40,416 nucleotides of DNA from JAPYTY01 sp036338435 (lineage in GTDB: Bacteria > Acidobacteriota > UBA6911 > RPQK01 > JADFOI01): the NCBI GenBank assembly GCA_036338435.1, contig JAYZCG010000010.1, forward strand, positions 1 through 40,416. The letters are read 5' to 3'. Of this stretch, positions 16,257 through 23,198 are shown piece after piece. How positions within the stretch are numbered: position 1 is the stretch's first letter; the number at the start of each line of letters is the position of its first letter. The notes under the pieces were generated by a model. That model worked only from the letters and a program-made list of their open reading frames with translations. It made no database searches and was not told the DNA's origin. Made by a program: the position numbers and the translations under genes.

Positions 16257-17957
16257 ATGAAGTGCTACAAAACAATAGGGCTACTTACAGTGTCTCTGGC
16301 TATGCACGTCTGGCTGCATGCGGGCGTACGGGGTGACATCCAAGATCTTTATATTCAGAATTATGAAAATAAGGCCATGTTCCTAAAAGTCCCGATTCGT
16401 GGAACGCGCCAGATAATCCACGTGCGAGTCAGTCAACCCCGCCTCGATTCTGCATCCATCACAAATCCTTTATATTTCAAAGTTGGGGATCAAGTACGTA
16501 TCACTGACGTCAATTTCAGGGGTGATTCTGTTCGTTTTAAGATCTCATCTCTAGACCTTACACAGGAAAGTGAACTGGAATTTCGCTTCAGACAGGATCT
16601 CCAAGATCACTTTCCACAACGAGGGGCATTTGACATAACCTTGAGAGGCACCCTCACAGAAGGACTTTCCTACACTGACATTGAATCTGCCAGACAGGAG
16701 TTCATCGATATAGAATTTCAACAATTCGTCCAGCAATTATCTCTCTCCAGCAATATCCCTTCTGAATCTGTAGCCACAGTCCTACGAGATAAGATTACAG
16801 ATTATCAAGCTCTGAAACTCGAAACTGAGAAAACCCAAAAAACCCTTCAAAACACAGAAGCCCATCTCCAACAAGAAATAAAGACTCGACTCCAAATAGA
16901 AGCAGAAGTCTCCCGTCTTGAGAATAGCCTCAATCAAGTCCAGTCAGACCTAGCACAACTGGAGAATGAGCGGGAGATACTGGTAGCTGAGACGGAGAGA
17001 CTCAATGAGGATTATGAAAAGAAAATCAAGGGACTAATAGAAACTCTCGATATCAATACATCCTCTTCAGCAAGTATGGAAGCTCAAGTTGAAACTCTGA
17101 GTGAATCGATTGGTGTACTCCGAACAGAACGCCTCACACGTACTCGGGAGATCCAGGATCTCAAAGAACAACTCAGCGAATTAAAGGAAACCACTCGTGT
17201 GCTGTCAGAAGATCTAGGGCAAGCACAAACGGAAAAAGAAAAACTGAGAGACAACTTCAGCATCTTAACATCCGACCGCCGAAGCCTTGAAGGTCGATAT
17301 GCGTCATTAGTCCAGGAGAACGAACACTTTCAAAACGCTGCGCTTTTGGACAATGCCTTCAGTTTAGAGTGGAAAATTCAATATCGTGAGGAGAAAGAGT
17401 TGAAAGTGGCCGATCTCTATCTACTGACACAACAGATAGGGACAATGGAAATGGCGCCCATGCCAATTGAAGGGATTGTTCATCCGGTACGATTCACAGC
17501 TGCCTCACCTAACACAGTCAAGTTTTCATTAAACGAACGAAGAATCCTCGAACTACTAGGAGAGCCTTTTAAGATCGAGACAACATGGGAAACCAGGTCC
17601 GACAATCTCGAAATTGTCTTACTAGACAAGAACTCTATTCAATCGGTCAGCCCCAGAGAGACCATTGAATGGCCATGGATGTTCCAAGGAAAAGTCACTC
17701 AGCCCGAGCCGGCCTCGCTTTCTATACATTTGATTAGTTCCAATGGCACCAAAATTTTTCTGGATTCGCAAGACACAACTGTTAGCTCAGCACAAATGAT
17801 AACTCGCCTGCGATATTCGATGTCACCGATGTCATTACTTGTAGGGATAATTGTGGGTATCCTAGTCTGTGGAATCGTTTTGCGCTTCCGAAAACATTCT
17901 AAACTCCCCTCCAAAACAAGTGGCCAAGCTCCTCTCGTTATTCATAAAAAACTTTAA
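16257..17957 (+). CDS. membrane-anchored coiled-coil protein, unknown function
   Basis: I recognise no named family. The N-terminus (MKCYKTIGLLTVSLAMHVWL) is a signal peptide. Residues ~30-135 are beta-rich. Residues ~150-360 are a long coiled coil (rich in Glu, Gln, Leu), followed by a second beta-rich region with an ETIEWPWMFQG segment. The C-terminus has one membrane helix (LLVGIIVGILVCGIVLRF) and a short basic tail, so most of the protein should face the periplasm. The ATG at 16257 gives a proper signal peptide; GTG at 16215 would add 14 residues. It is divergent from queE and has no partner gene. Confidence 0.75.
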   Translation: MKCYKTIGLLTVSLAMHVWLHAGVRGDIQDLYIQNYENKAMFLKVPIRGTRQIIHVRVSQPRLDSASITNPLYFKVGDQVRITDVNFRGDSVRFKISSLDLTQESELEFRFRQDLQDHFPQRGAFDITLRGTLTEGLSYTDIESARQEFIDIEFQQFVQQLSLSSNIPSESVATVLRDKITDYQALKLETEKTQKTLQNTEAHLQQEIKTRLQIEAEVSRLENSLNQVQSDLAQLENEREILVAETERLNEDYEKKIKGLIETLDINTSSSASMEAQVETLSESIGVLRTERLTRTREIQDLKEQLSELKETTRVLSEDLGQAQTEKEKLRDNFSILTSDRRSLEGRYASLVQENEHFQNAALLDNAFSLEWKIQYREEKELKVADLYLLTQQIGTMEMAPMPIEGIVHPVRFTAASPNTVKFSLNERRILELLGEPFKIETTWETRSDNLEIVLLDKNSIQSVSPRETIEWPWMFQGKVTQPEPASLSIHLISSNGTKIFLDSQDTTVSSAQMITRLRYSMSPMSLLVGIIVGILVCGIVLRFRKHSKLPSKTSGQAPLVIHKKL

Positions 17958-18109
17958 GACCCGTAAGGATATCTTACCTTTTAAAACCCTGACACAGAAT
18001 AAAATTATCCATCACTTTAGTTTCTGGATGAACTGTTTTCATTCCGGAAGCTCTAGCAACAACTAAATAGCTCACTCGGTGCCACCACATCAAAATACCT
18101 TGTCAAGAA

Positions 18110-18235
18110 CTATGCCGCGTTGACGCCTAGTTCTTTCACTACATCAATTTTAATATCTAGATCCATCACGCCGTCTTCATCGGTCTCTCCTTTCCCAAGA
18201 TGGTAAGATAGGTGCCACGTATGCAGACCACCCAA
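18110..18235 (-). CDS. possible 41-codon ORF or 3' gene remnant on the minus strand
   Basis: A minus-strand frame is open from 18238 to a TAG at 18110-18112. Its translation (HLSYHLGKGETDEDGVMDLD, then IKIDVVKELGV) has an ordered, protein-like composition with a DxDGVxDLDIxI pattern. The only early start is TTG at 18235, without a good ribosome site. It overlaps the first bases of nth on the other strand. It may be the end of a decayed gene. The other ~150 bases of the 17958-18220 gap show only a weak hairpin (GTAAG/CTTAC, 17963-17977) behind the preceding gene. Confidence 0.22.
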   Translation of the reverse strand: MGGLHTWHLSYHLGKGETDEDGVMDLDIKIDVVKELGVNAA

Positions 18236-18898
18236 AAATCAAAGCTAAGTAAAAAAGTAAGAGAAAATCAACGTATTGGAGAAATTTGTCACCGACTAGA
18301 TGAGGAATACCCAGATGTGCACTGTGCTCTTCACCACAAAAATCCATATGAACTCTTAGTGGCAACTATTCTTTCTGCTCAATGTACCGATGTGCGTGTC
18401 AACACCGTTACGCCAGCTTTGTTCGAACGCTATCCATCCCCAAAAGAACTTGCCGAGGCTGAGGTCGGAGAACTTCAAAACCTAATACACAGCACTGGTT
18501 TTTTCAGAAACAAGGCCAAAAATCTTATTGGAGCGGCTAATGAGATCATGTTCTCATTCAAAGGCAAGGTTCCCGAAAGTATGGAAGAATTGCTAACTCT
18601 TCCCGGTGTTGCTCGAAAGACTGCCAACGTTGTGCTCGGCACGGCCTTTGATATTGCTGACGGCGTGGTTGTAGACACGCACGTCAAACGTCTTAGTAAC
18701 CGTCTTGGATTAACGCACCATCAAGATCCTAACAAAATTGAAAAAGATCTGATGTGTAAGATTTCGAAAAAACGTTGGATCTATTTTTCACACCAGCTAA
18801 TCCACCATGGACGAGGGATATGCAAAGCTCGCAGTCCGAAATGTGGGGAATGTACCCTCACCAATCTATGCCCCTATGCTCACGAGGTGCATAATTAG
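18221..18898 (+). CDS. nth: endonuclease III (DNA glycosylase/AP lyase)
   Basis: It removes oxidised pyrimidines from DNA. The helix-hairpin-helix LPGVARKTANVVL carries the catalytic lysine (K133 from this start), and VVDTHVKRLSNRLGL carries the catalytic aspartate (D152). The C-terminal iron-sulfur loop is complete: C-x6-C-x2-C-x5-C in CKARSPKCGECTLTNLC. YELLVATILSAQCTD is the usual N-terminal signature. I used the ATG at 18221; GTG at 18212 would add three residues. The next small ORF begins directly after its TAG. Confidence 0.95.
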   Translation: MQTTQKSKLSKKVRENQRIGEICHRLDEEYPDVHCALHHKNPYELLVATILSAQCTDVRVNTVTPALFERYPSPKELAEAEVGELQNLIHSTGFFRNKAKNLIGAANEIMFSFKGKVPESMEELLTLPGVARKTANVVLGTAFDIADGVVVDTHVKRLSNRLGLTHHQDPNKIEKDLMCKISKKRWIYFSHQLIHHGRGICKARSPKCGECTLTNLCPYAHEVHN

Positions 18899-19063
18899 AT
18901 GGCACTAGTATCTGGACACCGAAAGATCTTGTCCAGCCGGATCCTCTCTTCCGCTTTGTGTCCATTCCATAGAGTAATCTTCTTATTTTTGGCCAGCATC
19001 ATACTCTACTTGACACTAACTCCTTTCTTTCAAAACCCATATCCAGAAACAATTGGGTCATGA
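18899..19063 (+). CDS. 54-residue single-helix membrane protein (possibly truncated VanZ-like)
   Basis: The ATG at 18899 follows the nth stop with no gap. GAGGTG lies ten bases upstream. The TGA at 19061-19063 overlaps the thiD ATG as ATGA. This packing suggests an operon nth-ORF-thiD. After a basic N-terminal part there is one strong hydrophobic helix (VIFLFLASIILYLTLTPFF). The helix ending with YLTLTPFFQNP resembles the first helix of VanZ-family proteins, which continue with a DK..HF motif; that part is absent here. It is either a small membrane protein or the front piece of a shortened gene. Confidence 0.5.
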   Translation: MALVSGHRKILSSRILSSALCPFHRVIFLFLASIILYLTLTPFFQNPYPETIGS

Positions 19064-19875
19064 ATTATTCTATGCAAACACCACTTAAAGCCCTCACTAT
19101 AGCCGGATCTGATAGTGGTGGCTGTGCGGGTATTCAGGCAGATCTAAAAACCTTCGCAGCTCTTGGAATCCATGGGATGAGCGTCATTACTACCGTTACT
19201 GCTCAAGACACAAACCGTGTTTACATGTCTTCGGACCTACCGTTGGACAACATCCGAAGACAAATCGAAGCTGTCCTCGAAGATATTGGAGTGGATGCCA
19301 TTAAAACGGGCATACTGCCCTCGGCTGAAGTGATCCGGGTGGTCGCTGAACAGATCAAAAAATTTGGTATTGAACGTGTCGTGGTAGATCCAGTCATAGC
19401 AAGTACAGGAGGTGATCTACTGGTTGGGGAAGAAACATTGGAAATCCTCAAAACTGAACTCTTTCCGCTGGCAACTGTTGTCACCCCTAACCTCCCGGAG
19501 GCAGAATTATTGATTGGCCATGAGATCACCGGGCAACAAGGCCTTCAAGACGTAGCCCAGGAAATATTTGAGCTGGTCCAACAGGCAGTCATCGTAAAGG
19601 GTGGCCACATGGAAGATCCGAAACATTCGACAGATTATCTCTACGATGGCAGAGAGTTGGTTCCACTAGTTGGACCACGATTAGACTCGATCAACACCCA
19701 TGGCAGTGGATGCACATTTGCCTCAGCTGTGGCCTCTTACCTAGCACAAGGATTCAATCTCAAGGATGCAGCCCTCCAAGCAAAACAGTTCGTCACCGAG
19801 GCAATTCGTCATGCCCTTGTCCTGGGACATGGGCATGGACCGTTAGGACACTTCTGGAAATTCTGGGGCAATTAA
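19060..19875 (+). CDS. thiD: hydroxymethylpyrimidine/phosphomethylpyrimidine kinase
   Basis: ThiD phosphorylates HMP and HMP-phosphate for thiamine synthesis. The 271-residue ribokinase-type protein opens with ALTIAGSDSGGCAGIQADLK, the HMP-binding start, and contains VTAQDTNRV, VVDPVIASTGG, VTPNLPEAELL and VIVKGGH. The C-terminal anion-hole and catalytic motif NTHGSGCTFASAVAS is intact. No other thiamine gene is near. The start at 19060 overlaps the upstream small ORF; ATG at 19072 is an alternative. Confidence 0.95.
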   Translation: MNYSMQTPLKALTIAGSDSGGCAGIQADLKTFAALGIHGMSVITTVTAQDTNRVYMSSDLPLDNIRRQIEAVLEDIGVDAIKTGILPSAEVIRVVAEQIKKFGIERVVVDPVIASTGGDLLVGEETLEILKTELFPLATVVTPNLPEAELLIGHEITGQQGLQDVAQEIFELVQQAVIVKGGHMEDPKHSTDYLYDGRELVPLVGPRLDSINTHGSGCTFASAVASYLAQGFNLKDAALQAKQFVTEAIRHALVLGHGHGPLGHFWKFWGN

Positions 19876-20044
19876 ATTTTATATCGCAAGGCAAAACCAG
19901 CATGCAGCAAACACTTTGAGCGCTTCTGTCAATCATCCTCTCCCCAACACGTGATGAATTGCTGTCGAGTTGTTCAGAAAGTCATTTATGTGGTAATCTG
20001 AACGGCAGTGCGTCATGCGTTAAATGCATGAAAGGAGAAGGATT

Positions 20045-20392
20045 ATGGCCTCTGGGGGAGACAAATTTATTTACTTGTTGGTGGGTGGAGTTGTTGGTGC
20101 ATCCGTGGCCCTTCTGTTTGCTCCCCAAACCGGAGAGCAGACACGAGCATTTTTGGACAAGAAGTACGGAGAAAGTACTGGCCGGTTAAGCGAAACAGCA
20201 AAGAAGGGGAAGGAACAGATTAAGGGCAAGTCGGCTGAAATGGCTGGAAAAGTAACACAAAACATCCACAAAGGGAAAGAAATCCTACAACAACAGAAGG
20301 ATCAGCTTTCTGCCGCTATCGAAGCCAGCAAGGATGCCTACAAGACAGAACGTGACAACCTGAAAGATCTATCGCCCAGAGAGCAAGAGTAA
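20045..20392 (+). CDS. YtxH-domain protein
   Basis: YtxH proteins are small membrane-anchored proteins of unknown or stress-related function. The front is FIYLLVGGVVGASVALLFAP followed by QTGEQTR, the YtxH signature of a glycine-rich helix ending in LLFAPxxGxxxR. The rest (about 80 residues) is Lys/Glu/Gln-rich and helical. The ATG at 20045 is preceded by AAAGGAGAAGG; an ATG at 20024 in frame has no such site and would add seven residues. It is followed 54 bases later by a DUF948-like gene, a frequent pairing. Confidence 0.88.
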   Translation: MASGGDKFIYLLVGGVVGASVALLFAPQTGEQTRAFLDKKYGESTGRLSETAKKGKEQIKGKSAEMAGKVTQNIHKGKEILQQQKDQLSAAIEASKDAYKTERDNLKDLSPREQE

Positions 20393-20446
20393 ACTGCACC
20401 AAAACCCTTCGAGGTACTAGAGGTACTAACTAGAGGAGTATATGAC

Positions 20447-20968
20447 GTGAGTCCTGAAAGCCTTTTAATTGTTTTTGTCGGTGTCAGCGCCGTTGCCCTG
20501 GTGTGTCAAAGCCTCTCAATATGGCAGACCTCCAGATCCATTACACAGATGATTCAGAAATTGGAACATCAGTCGGACAAAATAGGAGAAAGTGCTCAAG
20601 ACGTGTTACTCCGAGTTCAAGGAGTAGTTGATCAAATAGCCCCCCTGGGTGAGATTGCCGAAACCCTAAAAACCCGTATTGATTCTGTCTCAGAGATGGT
20701 TGCCGAAAGAGCACAGGATATCGATCAGTTCGTACAGGAAATCACTGAGGTCAGTCGCGGGCAGGTATCCAAGGTCAATAGTATAGTGGACGACACGGTT
20801 CAAAAATTTGAGCAGACAGCAGAGATGGTTCAGGAAGATGTTCTCAAGCCAACCATGGAAATTTCTTCATTGCTCAAGGGACTAAAAACAGGCATCTCTT
20901 ACCTACTTAACAAGAAAACCCCGGTGCCACCTACTGCAAGCCATCCGGAAGAAGAGCTATTTATCTAG
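20447..20968 (+). CDS. DUF948-like membrane-anchored helical protein
   Basis: One N-terminal membrane helix (SLLIVFVGVSAVALVCQSL) is followed by ~120 residues of amphipathic helix with methyl-accepting-protein-like spacing, as in DUF948 proteins. The C-terminal tail is proline-rich. The start is GTG at 20447, preceded by AGAGGAGT. Cotranscription with the YtxH gene is likely. A role at the envelope is inferred only from the anchor. Its stop is five bases from the fabH stop on the other strand. Confidence 0.7.
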   Translation: MSPESLLIVFVGVSAVALVCQSLSIWQTSRSITQMIQKLEHQSDKIGESAQDVLLRVQGVVDQIAPLGEIAETLKTRIDSVSEMVAERAQDIDQFVQEITEVSRGQVSKVNSIVDDTVQKFEQTAEMVQEDVLKPTMEISSLLKGLKTGISYLLNKKTPVPPTASHPEEELFI

Positions 20969-20973
20969 CCCGT

Positions 20974-21972
20974 TCAGATATCGGTCCACCTCAGAAGCAC
21001 ACTGCCCCAGGTGAATCCGGCTCCAAAACTGGCTAAGAGGACCAGATCTCCACCGTTGATTCGCCCCTGACGATGGGCCTCAACCAATCCGATGGGAATA
21101 GTTGCTGCTGTAGTGTTAGCGTATCGGTCGATTGTAATCGCTACCTGATCAGGACGGAGTTTCAGACGCTCCAAGGCTGATTGGATAATTCTCAGATTGG
21201 CTTGATGAGGTATGTACAACCCCACATCTTCAGCCGTGTAACCATTTCTCTCCAAAATTTGATTGGATACTTCCGTGATGAGCTTAACGGCAAATTTAAA
21301 GACATTCCTTCCATCTTGGTGTACATAATGCATCTTCTTGTCCACCGTTTCATGGCTCGGAGGATGGAGACTCCCACCACCCGGCATATACAAATACTTC
21401 CCACCAGAACCGTCGCTGTGAAGCATAAGATCGAGAATCCCCACGTCTTCTTCCTCCGTAGGTTCCAGCAAAACAGCACCTGCCCCATCTCCAAAAAGAA
21501 CACAGGTTGTACGATCTTCAAAATTCAGAATTGAGCTCATTACATCTGTTCCGATAATCAAAACCTTCTTGCATATCCCTGTCTCCACGAACTGAGCACC
21601 CGTTGCCAAAGCATAGATAAACCCAGAGCACGCACCCGATAGATCAAAGCTCCAGGCATTCTTTGCACCAATTTTATCCTGGACAATACAGGCGGTTGAT
21701 GGAAACATCATATCTGGAGTAACAGTGGCCACCACAATGAGATCTATTTCTTCAGGACGAAAATCTCGACCTTCGAATGCATTTTCAACTGCTTTTACCG
21801 ACAAATCACTATTTGCCTGACCCTCAGCAATGATGCGACGCTCTTTGATGCCACTTCGATCACGAATCCACTCATCGGATGTGTCTACTATTTCTGCCAA
21901 ATCATCATTTGTCATGCATCGTTCAGGCACATACATTCCGAGAGCCGTAATTTTAGCTTTTCGCTTCGTCAA
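20974..21972 (-). CDS. fabH: beta-ketoacyl-ACP synthase III
   Basis: FabH starts fatty acid synthesis by condensing acetyl-CoA with malonyl-ACP. The 332-residue thiolase-fold protein has all three catalytic residues: C115 in DLSGACSGF, H256 in IPHQANLRI and N286 in RYANTTAATIP. The N-terminus shows VDTSDEWIRDRSGIKERR. The last part GAGFTWGSVLLRW is typical. The start is TTG at 21972, with AAGGAG eight bases upstream. plsX and other fab genes are not adjacent, so it is a lone copy here. Confidence 0.96.
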   Translation of the reverse strand: MTKRKAKITALGMYVPERCMTNDDLAEIVDTSDEWIRDRSGIKERRIIAEGQANSDLSVKAVENAFEGRDFRPEEIDLIVVATVTPDMMFPSTACIVQDKIGAKNAWSFDLSGACSGFIYALATGAQFVETGICKKVLIIGTDVMSSILNFEDRTTCVLFGDGAGAVLLEPTEEEDVGILDLMLHSDGSGGKYLYMPGGGSLHPPSHETVDKKMHYVHQDGRNVFKFAVKLITEVSNQILERNGYTAEDVGLYIPHQANLRIIQSALERLKLRPDQVAITIDRYANTTAATIPIGLVEAHRQGRINGGDLVLLASFGAGFTWGSVLLRWTDI

Positions 21973-22015
21973 TTAGTTCTCTCCTTATCTTGTGGGCCAA
22001 TTCGTTAATAAAGCC

Positions 22016-22678
22016 CTAATGTGATATCAACTCAGTCCCTGCAGGCACTTCAAAATCAAACTGTTCATCAGGAATTTGAATATTGATTTGGACATTGCTG
22101 AGAATATACTCATTGCGGTTTCCAATGGGCTCAACCACAATGAGCCGACGAATCAGATAGTCTGACAAATTAACCTCCAGGATAAGAAAAGAAAATTCGC
22201 CTTGCGGTTCCTTGGGTATCAACTTGATCAATTTGTTGGCTGGCTCGAGTGCTTCTTCCCGTTCATTGAATTCGGCATTAAACGCCTCTTGGATGTTCCC
22301 TTCACCCAGTAGAAAAAGTAGGGGTGATTGAATCTCTCGTAGATGTTGCTCTGAAACAATCACTTGCTTGTCACGCGGTACGTAAAAGTAGCTTCTATAT
22401 CCGTCCGAGACAAAAAATTTTGGGGTAGGACTCTCGTATTCCCAATACATCTTATCCGGCCTCCGCATCATCACAACACCCGATTCCCTCAAATGGTGGG
22501 TACGACCTTGGAACAACTGGTCAAACTCCGCAGAAAAGCTGTCCAAGTCATCATACCTATCCTGGAATCTACTCATTATTTGATCAACCGTTTCAGCTTG
22601 CACCAATGGACCCATGAGCAGAAAAAACAAAAATCCTAACATCAACCATACACTGCACTTACCGGTTTTCAGCTGCAT
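22016..22678 (-). CDS. lolA: outer-membrane lipoprotein carrier protein LolA
   Basis: LolA shuttles lipoproteins across the periplasm to the outer membrane. From the chosen ATG at 22678 the protein begins with a signal peptide (basic start, then VWLMLGFLFFLLMGPLVQA). The mature part has the LolA pattern: FSAEFDQLFQ, GVVMMRRPDKMYWEYESP and a beta-rich body ending in PDEQFDFEVPAGTELI. AAGGAG lies seven bases before this ATG; an in-frame GTG/ATG further upstream gives a poorer signal peptide. The gene overlaps the end of lspA by about 20 bases, so coupling is likely. Confidence 0.85.
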   Translation of the reverse strand: MQLKTGKCSVWLMLGFLFFLLMGPLVQAETVDQIMSRFQDRYDDLDSFSAEFDQLFQGRTHHLRESGVVMMRRPDKMYWEYESPTPKFFVSDGYRSYFYVPRDKQVIVSEQHLREIQSPLLFLLGEGNIQEAFNAEFNEREEALEPANKLIKLIPKEPQGEFSFLILEVNLSDYLIRRLIVVEPIGNRNEYILSNVQINIQIPDEQFDFEVPAGTELISH

Positions 22679-23192
22679 TTCTAGCTCCTTTAAGTGCATC
22701 AGTATGTTGCCCAAAAAAAGTTTGGAATAGGAGGACCATTACTCCACAAGTGATCGCGCTGTCAGCCACATTGAACGTAGGCCAACTATACAAGTCCTTC
22801 CAGTGCAACTCTATGAAGTCGGTTACATGTCCTCGCATCATCCGCTCAATACAGTTTCCCAGAACCCCTCCCAAAAGTAGCCCCAGGCACAACAACATGA
22901 TTCTTTCATGCAATGGGGTACTCCAAATATAGTAGAGTACAAATACAAGCGCGACGATGGCAAAAGAATTGATAATAATAGGCTTCAGCTGCGATTCAAC
23001 ACCATGAAACAAACCAAAAGCAATGCCTTCATTACGAACATAATGAATTTTGAAGAAGCCCTCAATTATCGTGTAGCTGTATAGCCAATCACTGCTTCGC
23101 ACTATCCACTTGGTCATCAGATCAAGCGCCGTGATTGCACACCCCAGGGAAATAGCTACGTACCGCATCCTACTAGCAAAGTTCACTCCCAT
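22659..23192 (-). CDS. lspA: lipoprotein signal peptidase (signal peptidase II)
   Basis: LspA is an inner-membrane aspartyl protease that cleaves the signal peptide of prolipoproteins. Four hydrophobic helices are visible. The catalytic aspartates are D125 in RGHVTDFIELHW and D144 in FNVADSAI. YVRNEGIAFGLF and GGVLGNCIERM are also conserved. At 177 residues it is normal. It lies six bases after the ileS stop, the classic ileS-lspA order, and overlaps lolA, tying lipoprotein maturation to transport. Confidence 0.96.
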   Translation of the reverse strand: MGVNFASRMRYVAISLGCAITALDLMTKWIVRSSDWLYSYTIIEGFFKIHYVRNEGIAFGLFHGVESQLKPIIINSFAIVALVFVLYYIWSTPLHERIMLLCLGLLLGGVLGNCIERMMRGHVTDFIELHWKDLYSWPTFNVADSAITCGVMVLLFQTFFGQHTDALKGARNAAENR

Positions 23193-23198
23193 ATCTCA

